Assembly (NCBI GenBank): GCA_021298195.1
Contig: JAJTEQ010000029.1
Span: 1-38,026, forward strand
Length of the DNA: 38,026 nucleotides
Direction of reading: 5' to 3'
From: Ilumatobacteraceae bacterium
GTDB taxonomy: Bacteria > Actinomycetota > Acidimicrobiia > Acidimicrobiales > Ilumatobacteraceae
Below, one piece after another: positions 1 to 6,101 of the stretch (positions are counted from its first letter, which is position 1; the number at the start of each line of letters is the position of its first letter). Made by a program: the position numbers and the translations under genes. The notes beneath the pieces are model-generated. The model worked only from the letters and a program-made list of their open reading frames with translations. It had not been told where the DNA came from and did no database searches.

Positions 1-1
1 G

Positions 2-793
2 GTGGGCTCGCCGTTCTTCGACCGCATGACCAAACCCATCGGCCTGACCCTGCTGTTCCTGATGGCCGTGGCCCCGGTGCTGCCGTGGCGCAAGGCCAGT
101 CAGGAAGTGTTGCGTGATCGACTGTTCTGGCCGGCGGTCTGTGGTGTCGGTGCGCTGGTCTTCGCCGTCGTCACGGGATCGGGTGGCTGGGCCCCGTTGT
201 CGGCGTTCGCCCTGGGTGGATTCGCCGCCGGCGCCGCCTTGCGTCAGGTGGCGTTGGCGTCGCGTCGTCAGGGTTGGCGGGGTTTCGTGGGTCGAGCGAA
301 CGGAGGCATGATCGTTCACCTCGGCGTGATCGTCATCGCCGTGGCCCTGGCCGCCAGTGGTGCGTACACGCGGTCGCAGGAGTTCGTGCTGGAAGTTGGT
401 GAACGTGTGGAGTTCGCCGGCCATTCCTTCGAGTTCGAGGGATTGTCGTTGGAAGCCGACGCGGTCAAGACCAGCGTGGTGGCCGCGGTTCGCATCGACG
501 ACGGTCCCGTCTACGAACCCCGACGCAGCAAGTACGTCAAGCAAGGCATGGACATCGGAACACCGAGCGTGAAAACCGGCGCCCGCCACGACATCTATCT
601 CACTCTCGAGGGAACGGTGCGTCCCGACGACACCACCGCGCGCATCAAGGTGCTCATCAAGCCGTTGATCCTGTGGCTGTGGATCGGTGGAGGTCTGATG
701 GCGTTGGGCACCGTTTTGTCGGCGTTCCCGGGATCGCGGCGTCGTCCGACCGCACCGGTGTCCGACGGACTCACCGAGGCCACCCGTGTCTGA
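2..793 (+). CDS. ccmF: Cytochrome c maturation protein CcmF, C-terminal part (5' truncated by window)
   Basis: The 3' part of a CcmF/CcsA-family heme lyase, which attaches heme to apocytochrome c on the outer face of the membrane (System I). The visible 263 residues begin inside the gene, so the first GTG is not the true start. Family landmarks are the GSPFFDR...GLTLLFLMAVAPVLPWR transmembrane stretch at residues 2-30, the GGMIVHLGVIVIAVALAASG helix near residue 100, an extracytoplasmic soluble domain (about 125-215) and a final helix with WIGGGLMALG (about 227-238), all typical of the CcmF C terminus. The stop overlaps the next gene by 8 bp and three further ccm-like genes follow, so this is an operon. 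Confidence is high for the family. The heme-binding His/WWD part lies outside the window. Confidence 0.9.
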   Translation: MGSPFFDRMTKPIGLTLLFLMAVAPVLPWRKASQEVLRDRLFWPAVCGVGALVFAVVTGSGGWAPLSAFALGGFAAGAALRQVALASRRQGWRGFVGRANGGMIVHLGVIVIAVALAASGAYTRSQEFVLEVGERVEFAGHSFEFEGLSLEADAVKTSVVAAVRIDDGPVYEPRRSKYVKQGMDIGTPSVKTGARHDIYLTLEGTVRPDDTTARIKVLIKPLILWLWIGGGLMALGTVLSAFPGSRRRPTAPVSDGLTEATRV

Positions 794-1346
794 GCGTCGA
801 TCGTCCGTGGCGCGCACGGTGGCGGTGGGCGCCATCGCGGTGGCCGTCTTCTTCGTCGCCTTGCTGGTGGTGGCCTTCAACAAGGACGTCACCACCACCG
901 ACACCCCGCTCCTGATGAAGCCGGCTCCGCGCGTGGTGAGCACCACCTACGACGGGGAGGCCTTCGATCTGTCGCGTCGCCGCGGTTCGTGGGTGGTGCT
1001 GAACTTCTTCAATTCCACCTGCGTGCCGTGCAAGCGCGAGCATCCCGAATTGGTGAAGTTCCACGAGACGCAGTCGGCTCTCGGGGGCACGGGCGCCGAG
1101 CTGTACACCATCGTGAACGACGACGACGAGGAGGCGGTGCGGGCGTTCTTCGAACAGCAGGGGGGCGGCTGGCCGATCGTGCGTGACGACGATGCCAGCA
1201 TCTCGGTGGACTTCGGCGTGGCCAAGGTGCCCGAGACCTGGTTGATCAGCCCCACGGGAGTGGTGGCGCAGCGATTCACCGGACAGGTGACGGCCGAATT
1301 GTTGGGCGAGGCGATCGCCTCGATGTCGGCGGAGCCCGCGCGATGA
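786..1346 (+). CDS. ccmG: Thiol-disulfide oxidoreductase, CcmG/DsbE-TlpA type
   Basis: A 186-residue membrane-anchored thioredoxin-fold protein. It would reduce the heme-binding cysteines of apocytochrome c on the outside of the membrane. One N-terminal transmembrane helix (about residues 10-31) is followed by a TlpA/AhpC-type thioredoxin domain. The active site FNSTCVPCKREHPE has Cys79 and Cys82, and a cis-Pro region (KVPETWLI) lies in the C-terminal half. The GTG start lies inside the end of ccmF (8 bp overlap), and the gene ends in an ATGA overlap with the next one, so translational coupling is likely. The spacer CVPC differs from the WCxxC of classical E. coli CcmG, as often in TlpA/ResA proteins. 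ResA-type naming would be equally acceptable; the ccm context favours CcmG. Confidence 0.88.
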   Translation: MSERRSSVARTVAVGAIAVAVFFVALLVVAFNKDVTTTDTPLLMKPAPRVVSTTYDGEAFDLSRRRGSWVVLNFFNSTCVPCKREHPELVKFHETQSALGGTGAELYTIVNDDDEEAVRAFFEQQGGGWPIVRDDDASISVDFGVAKVPETWLISPTGVVAQRFTGQVTAELLGEAIASMSAEPAR

Positions 1347-1837
1347 GCTCCTCGTCCTTCAATCGTGCGATCAAGCGTTGGCCCTCGTGGCTGGTATTGC
1401 TGGTGCTGACCGTCGTGATGTTGGCCATCGGCATCGGACGGAATTCCGGTCCGTCCACCGCCGAGGAACGCATCGACGCCATCGCCCAGCGTCTGGCTTG
1501 CCCCACGTGTGACGGTGAGAGCGTGTACGAGTCGCGGGGTTCGGCGTCGCAGGCGATTCGTCAGGAGATCGCGCGTCAGGTGGCGGCCGGCCAAGCGAGC
1601 GACGACCAGATCGTGGCCGCCATCGACGACAGCTACGAAGCCGATCTGCGACTCGTGCCCGACGCCGAGGGTCTGGAAGCGGTCATCTGGATCGTGCCGG
1701 TGGTCGCCGCGGTCCTTGCCATCGCGGTGTTGGCGTTCGTGTTCCGCCGTTGGCGCGACGAGGGCGCCCTCGTGCCCACCGACGACGAGCGCTCGCTGGT
1801 GGAGAAAGCCATGCGCGACTCGGAGTCCTCGACGTGA
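1343..1837 (+). CDS. ccmH: Cytochrome c biogenesis protein CcmH (CycL/NrfF family)
   Basis: A 164-residue protein of the CcmH/CycL family, which handles apocytochrome thiols together with CcmF and CcmG. A signal-anchor helix (about residues 15-31) precedes the family motif RLACPTCDGESV with Cys53 and Cys56, corresponding to the LRCxxCQNxSI motif of the family. A three-helix region with RQEIARQVAAGQASDDQI follows. A second transmembrane helix (about 113-134) ends in a short basic tail. It starts at the ATG of an ATGA overlap with ccmG and ends in a GTGA overlap with the next gene. The length agrees with short CcmH proteins; the TPR part found in long CcmH proteins is encoded separately downstream. 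Confidence 0.9.
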   Translation: MSSSSFNRAIKRWPSWLVLLVLTVVMLAIGIGRNSGPSTAEERIDAIAQRLACPTCDGESVYESRGSASQAIRQEIARQVAAGQASDDQIVAAIDDSYEADLRLVPDAEGLEAVIWIVPVVAAVLAIAVLAFVFRRWRDEGALVPTDDERSLVEKAMRDSESST

Positions 1838-2571
1838 GCAAGCGCGAGCGAATCGAGGAGGAGAAGCGGTTCCTGTTCGAGTCGTTGGCCGATCTCGAAC
1901 GTGAACACGCCGCCGGTGACGTCGACGAGCACGACTACGTCGCGTTGAAGGATTCCTACACCGCGCGCGCGGCGCGTTTGATCGCCGAACTCGACGCGAC
2001 GTCCGATGAGAAGTCCCGCACTCGTCGACCCCGCAACATCGTCTGGGCCGTGTCCGTGCTGGTGTTGGCGGTGGTGAGCGGAGTTCTGGTGGCCAACAAC
2101 AGTGGTGAACGACGCACCGGACAGGTGATGACCGGTACCGTCGACGACGGCAGTGTCAGTTCTTTGTTGGTGCAGGCCCGGTCGATGGGAATGTCCGACA
2201 TCCCGGCGGTGCTGGATCTGTATTCGCGCGTGCTGGCGATCGAGCCCGACAACATCGAGGCCCTCACGTACTTCGGGTGGTACAGCGTGCTCTCGGCCAC
2301 CCAGGAGTCGGACCGAGCACGAGCGGCCGAACGTTTGGAATCCGGATTGGTGTTGATGCGGCAGGCGACCATCGCCGATTCCACGTATCCCGACGCGCAC
2401 TGCTTCTTGGGCATCACGTTCTTCCGTTTCCTCGACGATCCGCAAGCGGCCGAGCCCGAGATCGACGCGTGCCTGGAATCGAATCCGCCGGCCGAAGTGG
2501 CGACGTTGGTGGAGGGCCTGGCCGATCAGGTCGACGAAGCCATCACCGGCACGACGACCGTTGCGCCCTGA
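1834..2571 (+). CDS. CcmI-like TPR protein of cytochrome c biogenesis
   Basis: A 245-residue protein whose N terminus (FLFESLADLEREHAAGDV, then DYVALKDSYTARAARLI) resembles the coiled first segment of CcmI/CycH. One transmembrane helix follows at about residues 69-87, then a C-terminal tetratricopeptide-like part (about 110-235; VLDLYSRVLAIEPDNIEALTYFGW). CcmI is a chaperone that delivers apocytochrome c to the CcmF/H complex. I place the start at the GTG in the GTGA overlap with ccmH; the frame is open further upstream, but that extension only shadows ccmH. It is the last gene of the operon and is convergent with the phosphatase gene 3 bp away. The assignment rests on position, topology and weak motif similarity. 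Confidence 0.75.
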   Translation: MSKRERIEEEKRFLFESLADLEREHAAGDVDEHDYVALKDSYTARAARLIAELDATSDEKSRTRRPRNIVWAVSVLVLAVVSGVLVANNSGERRTGQVMTGTVDDGSVSSLLVQARSMGMSDIPAVLDLYSRVLAIEPDNIEALTYFGWYSVLSATQESDRARAAERLESGLVLMRQATIADSTYPDAHCFLGITFFRFLDDPQAAEPEIDACLESNPPAEVATLVEGLADQVDEAITGTTTVAP

Positions 2572-2574
2572 CGT

Positions 2575-3063
2575 TCAGTCGTCGGTGGGCGGGGCCCAGC
2601 AGGAGGCCTCGACGACCTCGTCACCGTGACGCGCCAGCACCCACACGGAACCCTTGCGCCAATCGGGCGCACCGATGATCTCGGTGGTGCGTCGCTGAAG
2701 TGCCGCCATCACGTCGGGGATCACGTCACCGTGGCTGCAGAGCACCGAACCATTGGGAACCGAGGCGATGAGCCCGAGTGCTCCGTCGCGGTCGTACCCC
2801 TCGGCCAAGCGGTCGTCTCCGCTGACCGTCGAATGCAGTCGCGCGGCGAGTGGTTCGAGCGTCTGCAGGCAACGCGTGTAGGGGCTCGAGATCAGCAGGG
2901 CCGCGGAGTGGATCGACACCAGGGGGAACAACCGGTCGCAGACCTTGACCGCCTGGCGTCGACCCTTGCCGGTGAGAGGACGCACGCGATCGTTGCCGTT
3001 CCATGACGAACGATCGCCGGCCTTGGCGTGGCGAACGAGGTACACCGTGGAGGTCGTCGTCAC
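2575..3063 (-). CDS. SixA-like histidine phosphatase (RHG family)
   Basis: A 162-residue protein of the histidine phosphatase superfamily. The N terminus VYLVRHAKAGDR carries the catalytic RHxK core (Arg11, His12), and the second catalytic His lies in VLCSHGDVI. Arg-rich segments RPLTGKGRRQA and SSPYTRCLQT are typical of SixA-type phosphohistidine phosphatases and related small actinobacterial phosphatases; the substrate is unknown. The start is a GTG. A TAGTTT element ends 7 nt upstream of it and there is no Shine-Dalgarno, which suggests a leaderless message. The gene is divergent from the molybdoenzyme gene at 3125 and convergent with the ccm operon. Confidence 0.82.
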   Translation of the reverse strand: MTTTSTVYLVRHAKAGDRSSWNGNDRVRPLTGKGRRQAVKVCDRLFPLVSIHSAALLISSPYTRCLQTLEPLAARLHSTVSGDDRLAEGYDRDGALGLIASVPNGSVLCSHGDVIPDVMAALQRRTTEIIGAPDWRKGSVWVLARHGDEVVEASCWAPPTDD

Positions 3064-3070
3064 GCACCAG

Positions 3071-3076
3071 AAACTA
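3071..3076 (-). promoter_or_regulatory. Predicted -10 box (TAGTTT) of a leaderless phosphatase transcript
   Basis: Reading the minus strand, TAGTTT is followed by 7 nt and then the GTG start at 3063. No Shine-Dalgarno fits in this gap. A transcript starting about 7 nt after the box would begin at the start codon. Confidence 0.5.
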
Positions 3077-3112
3077 CCGACCTTCGGCGGTGCATCGACG
3101 TCGTTCGTGCGT

Positions 3113-3118
3113 CAGACT
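3113..3118 (+). promoter_or_regulatory. Predicted -10 box (CAGACT) of the sulfite-oxidase-like gene
   Basis: CAGACT is followed by 6 nt and the ATG at 3125, the same geometry as the TANNNT boxes elsewhere in the window, but with C in the first position. It would give a leaderless message. Confidence 0.35.
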
Positions 3119-3124
3119 TGCGAC

Positions 3125-3736
3125 ATGAGTTTCTTCGAGCGGAATCGCCAGGAACTGAAGGCGAAGGGTTTCGACCAGTCGCGCTTGCCTCCGGGCCAGT
3201 ACCTCACCGATCGTTTCCCCGTTCTTCACGTGGGAGACATCCCCAGTTACGCGCCGGGTGAATGGAATCTGTCCGTCGGTGGTCTGGTCGAGTCGCCGTT
3301 CGTCCTGGGTCTGGACGAGTTGAAAGCACTGCCGTCGGTCACTCTCACCTACGACATCCATTGCGTCACCAAGTGGAGCAAGTTCGACACCACCTGGACC
3401 GGCGTGCGGGTGCGCGATCTTTTCGCCATGGCCGGGGTGAAGCCCGAAGCCACCCACGTGATGGAGCACGCCGAGTTCGGCTACACCACCAACGTGCCTC
3501 TGGCCGACATCACCACCGACGAGGCGTTGGTGGCGTACGCGTTCGAGGGCGAGGAGATCACGGCCGAGCACGGGGGCCCGGTGCGCATCGTCATCCCGCA
3601 TCTGTACTTCTGGAAGAGCGCGAAGTGGGTACGCGGTCTGGAATTGCGTTCGTCGGACGCCCCCGGATTCTGGGAGCGCAACGGTTATCACATGTACGCG
3701 GATCCGTTCCGCGAGCAGCGTTTCTGGAACGACTAG
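3125..3736 (+). CDS. Sulfite oxidase-like molybdopterin-dependent oxidoreductase
   Basis: A 203-residue cytoplasmic protein with the SUOX-type molybdopterin fold, of the short YuiH/MsrP-like family that lacks the dimerisation and heme domains. The conserved segment DIHCVTKWSKFDTTWTGV holds the Cys (Cys80) expected to bind molybdenum. It is followed by GVRVRDLF, the EFGYTTNVPL stretch, and GGPVRIVIPHLYFWKSAKWV, where the WKSxKW motif contacts the pterin in the family. There is no Tat signal, so it probably acts in the cytoplasm; the substrate is not known. I choose the ATG at 3125 because it gives the family length and lies 6 nt after a CAGACT box. Its stop shares the four bases CTAG with the stop of mrp on the other strand. 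Confidence 0.87.
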   Translation: MSFFERNRQELKAKGFDQSRLPPGQYLTDRFPVLHVGDIPSYAPGEWNLSVGGLVESPFVLGLDELKALPSVTLTYDIHCVTKWSKFDTTWTGVRVRDLFAMAGVKPEATHVMEHAEFGYTTNVPLADITTDEALVAYAFEGEEITAEHGGPVRIVIPHLYFWKSAKWVRGLELRSSDAPGFWERNGYHMYADPFREQRFWND

Positions 3737-4878
3737 TTCACGCGCAACGCGCGCAGGAACTTCTTGCGGGGCTTGTTGTCCTCGGCGATCTTGCGCGCGA
3801 TCTCGTGGAACGCGCGACCCAGTTCGCTCTCGGGCGCCACGGCGGCGATGGGCTTGCCGTCGTCGCCGCCTTCACGCAACGCCTGCACCAGCGGGAGCTG
3901 ACCGAGCAAAGGAACACCGAGTTCCTCGGCCAACTCGGCGCCACCGCCACTGCCGAACAACTCGTAGCGCTTGCCGTCGTCACCGGTGAACCAGCTCATG
4001 TTCTCGATGATGCCCTTCACGGGCAGACCCACCTTGGTGGCCATGGCCGCCGACAGTCGTGCCACCTTCTGGGCCGCCTGTTGCGGCGTGGTGACCACGT
4101 ACACCTCGCCCTTGGGCAGGTACTGGCTCAGTGACAACGCGATGTCACCGGTGCCCGGGGGCATGTCGATGAGCAGGAAGTCGGGCTCGTCCCAGAACAC
4201 GTCGGTGAGGAACTGCTCGAGGGCCTTGTGCAACATCGGTCCGCGCCACACCACGGCTTGTCCGTCGGGGACGAAGTAGCCGATGGAAATGCAGCGCACG
4301 CCGTAACTCTCCGACGGCAACAGCATGCGGTCGATGGCCACCGGATCGGCGGACGCTCCGAGCATGCGCGGAATGGAGTAGCCGTAAATGTCGGCGTCGA
4401 GTACACCGACCGAATGTCCCTGGGCGGCCAACGCGACGGCGAGATTGGTGGTGACGCTGCTCTTGCCCACGCCGCCCTTGCCCGACGAGATGAGCAGCGG
4501 TCGGGTCTTGCTCTCGGGTTCGGCGAAGGGAACCTTGCGTCCCTCGGCGTGGCCGTGCGCGTGGCCGTGCCCGGCGGTGGAGGCCGGGTCACCGTGCAAC
4601 TTCTTGCGCAGTTCCTCGCGGTCCTCGTCGGTCATGACGGTGAACTCCAGGTCCACTTTCGACGCGCCGACCAACGGCTCGACCGCACTCTTCACGCGAT
4701 TCGTGATCTCGTTGCGCAGCGGGCAACCGGCCACGGTCAGGGCGACGAGGATCTTGGCGCGCCCGTCGGCGGTGATGTCCACCGTGCGCAACATGCCGAT
4801 GTCGACGATGGAGCGGTGGAGTTCTGGATCTTCGACCGGACGCAGGGCTTCGACGACCTGCTCGCGAGTGACGGACAT
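3733..4878 (-). CDS. mrp: Mrp/NBP35-family ATP-binding iron-sulfur carrier protein
   Basis: A 381-residue Mrp (ApbC) protein, a P-loop ATPase thought to carry and transfer Fe-S clusters to apoproteins. It has an N-terminal DUF59/MIP18 domain (about residues 5-80, with GCPLRNEI), a linker rich in His (residues 103-110), and a ParA-like domain starting at about 126 with the deviant Walker A GKGGVGKS (133-140) and DADIYGYS. The NMSWFTGDDGKRYELFG segment lacks the CxxC that many Mrp proteins carry at this point. As I recall, the M. tuberculosis protein lacks it too, so cluster binding may depend on other residues. It is divergent from a SufR-like regulator, a fitting neighbour for Fe-S metabolism. 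Confidence 0.92.
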   Translation of the reverse strand: MSVTREQVVEALRPVEDPELHRSIVDIGMLRTVDITADGRAKILVALTVAGCPLRNEITNRVKSAVEPLVGASKVDLEFTVMTDEDREELRKKLHGDPASTAGHGHAHGHAEGRKVPFAEPESKTRPLLISSGKGGVGKSSVTTNLAVALAAQGHSVGVLDADIYGYSIPRMLGASADPVAIDRMLLPSESYGVRCISIGYFVPDGQAVVWRGPMLHKALEQFLTDVFWDEPDFLLIDMPPGTGDIALSLSQYLPKGEVYVVTTPQQAAQKVARLSAAMATKVGLPVKGIIENMSWFTGDDGKRYELFGSGGGAELAEELGVPLLGQLPLVQALREGGDDGKPIAAVAPESELGRAFHEIARKIAEDNKPRKKFLRALRVN

Positions 4879-4921
4879 GGGTGGGGGCTCCCGACTTCAG
4901 AATTTGCACTACGGCGATAGG

Positions 4922-4927
4922 TAGAAT
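4922..4927 (+). promoter_or_regulatory. Predicted -10 box (TAGAAT) of the SufR-like gene
   Basis: TAGAAT is followed by 6 nt (ACCGGC) and the GTG at 4934. No Shine-Dalgarno fits, so the transcript is probably leaderless. Confidence 0.55.
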
Positions 4928-4933
4928 ACCGGC

Positions 4934-5701
4934 GTGTCCACGAGCCGCCCCTCATCGAGCCCGGTCTCCGGTCAACCGTCACTCTCGAATGCCTCGTCGA
5001 CCAATGGTTCGTTCACGGCCACGGTGGCCGCCATCACGAACGCGTTCGGTGATCCCACCCGGCGGGCGATCTATCTGTTCGTTCGGGGCCGTGAGGGTGG
5101 TGTGACGGCGTCCGACGTGGCGTCCGAGTTCGGTTTGCACTCCAACGTGGCTCGCCATCACCTCGACAAGCTCACCGTTGGTGGATACGTGGAAGTGACC
5201 GTCTCGCGGGCCAGCGGCGGTGGGGCGGGTCGACCCGCCAAGCGGTACACCGCGGTGGCCGAACTTCCCATGGGCGACTTCCCGGTGCGCAGCGACGATC
5301 TGGTGCTCAGCCTGCTCGGCAAGACGCTGGCGCTGTTGCCGGCCGATCGCGCCGAATCCATCGCCGAGGAAGTGGGTCACGAATACGGTCGGGCGATGGC
5401 CGCGGCCATGACCGGCTCGGATCTGGCGGCCGGTCAACGCAGCCTTCGGTCGGCGATGCAAGCCGTGGCCGACGCGCTGACCGCGCACGGTTTCGCCGCC
5501 CACACCGAGAAGCGCAACAACCAGTTGCGCATCATCAACAATCACTGTCCGTTCGGCGATGTCGCCATCGAACATCCGGTCATCTGTGCCGTCGATCGCG
5601 GAATGGTGAAGGGCATGTTGTCCGCGCTCTACGGTGACGCCGACGTGTCCACCATCGAGTCGCTTCCGCAGGGAAACACCTTCTGCGCGACTGCGGTCTG
5701 A
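4934..5701 (+). CDS. Winged-helix transcriptional regulator, SufR-like with C-terminal cysteines
   Basis: A 255-residue regulator. Residues about 28-90 form an ArsR/DeoR-type winged helix (FGDPTRRAIYLFV, DVASEFGLHSNVARHHLDKL), after a low-complexity Ser/Thr-rich leader of about 25 residues. The C-terminal half (about 115-255) resembles SufR-type regulators. It ends with Cys205 and Cys218 in C-x12-C spacing (NNHCPFGDV...PVICAV), plus Cys251 near the end. In SufR such cysteines hold an Fe-S cluster that controls DNA binding, and C-x12-C is the first spacing of that motif. It is divergent from mrp, so it may sense Fe-S status and control mrp or itself; this is inference. GTG 4934 is chosen because of the -10 box 6 nt upstream. 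Confidence 0.72.
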   Translation: MSTSRPSSSPVSGQPSLSNASSTNGSFTATVAAITNAFGDPTRRAIYLFVRGREGGVTASDVASEFGLHSNVARHHLDKLTVGGYVEVTVSRASGGGAGRPAKRYTAVAELPMGDFPVRSDDLVLSLLGKTLALLPADRAESIAEEVGHEYGRAMAAAMTGSDLAAGQRSLRSAMQAVADALTAHGFAAHTEKRNNQLRIINNHCPFGDVAIEHPVICAVDRGMVKGMLSALYGDADVSTIESLPQGNTFCATAV

Positions 5702-5739
5702 GTTCGTCCGAGCGGTAGCGTCTCGGGGACAAGCGGTTC

Positions 5740-5745
5740 AGGAGG
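5740..5745 (+). promoter_or_regulatory. Strong Shine-Dalgarno (AGGAGG) of the DUF3107 gene
   Basis: A perfect AGGAGG lies 6 nt before the GTG at 5752 and fixes that start. It contrasts with the many SD-less starts in this window. Confidence 0.7.
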
Positions 5746-5751
5746 ATCACT

Positions 5752-5982
5752 GTGGACATTCGTATCGGCGTGACGCAAGCGGTTCGTGAGATCACCCTCG
5801 AGCAGGCCGACGGCGAGCACGACGCGACCAAGGCCAAGATCGAGGCGGCGTTGTCCGGCGCGGTGGACGTGTTGTGGCTCGTCGACAAGAAGGGTCGTAC
5901 GGTCGCCGTCCCGGCCGCCAAGATCGCCTACGTCGAGATCGGCACCACCGACGGCGAACGGCGCATGGGTTTCGGCGCCTGA
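5752..5982 (+). CDS. DUF3107 family protein (TB9.4/Rv3208A-like)
   Basis: A 76-residue protein of the actinobacterial DUF3107 family. It begins MDIRIGVTQAVREITLE and ends with the family signature KIAYVEIG followed by RRMGFGA. The function is unknown; the M. tuberculosis homologue is known as antigen TB9.4. No cysteines or membrane segments are visible, so it should be a small cytosolic protein. Its GTG start has a perfect AGGAGG. The last codons and the stop form the first copy of a 29-bp tandem repeat, so this gene end has been duplicated twice downstream. Confidence 0.85.
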   Translation: MDIRIGVTQAVREITLEQADGEHDATKAKIEAALSGAVDVLWLVDKKGRTVAVPAAKIAYVEIGTTDGERRMGFGA

Positions 5983-6053
5983 CGAACCCGAGAGACGTTT
6001 TCGGCGCCTGACGAACCCGAGAGACGTTTTCGGCGCCTGACGAACCCGAGAAC
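5971..6053 (+). repeat. 29-bp tandem repeat, three copies, starting over the DUF3107 stop codon
   Basis: Units begin TTCGGCGCCTGACGAACCCG at 5971, 6000 and 6029. The first two units are identical over all 29 bp. The third matches for about 22 bp and then diverges (CGAGAACGT instead of CGAGAGACGT). Unit 1 contains the final codons and TGA stop of the DUF3107 gene. The copies abut without spacers, and 29 is not a multiple of 3, so the extra copies are not coding. Confidence 0.95.
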
Positions 6054-6055
6054 GT

Positions 6056-6071
6056 GCGGGGATGACCCCGC
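6056..6071 (+). terminator. GC-rich hairpin downstream of the tandem repeat
   Basis: GCGGGG-ATGA-CCCCGC forms a 6-bp stem with a 4-nt loop. No T-run follows. It could stop transcription from the DUF3107 gene before the kinase promoter. Confidence 0.4.
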
Positions 6072-6088
6072 GCCTCGTTCTGGTGGGG

Positions 6089-6094
6089 CAGACT
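6089..6094 (+). promoter_or_regulatory. Possible -10 box (CAGACT) of the PdtaS-like kinase gene
   Basis: CAGACT is followed by 7 nt and the ATG at 6102. It has the same sequence and spacing class as the box at 3113. No Shine-Dalgarno is evident. Confidence 0.3.
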
Positions 6095-6101
6095 CGTGGT
6101 C

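Noticed and set aside
5971-6053. CRISPR-like array
   Set aside because: The 29-bp units abut with no spacers and include a gene end, so this is a simple tandem duplication.
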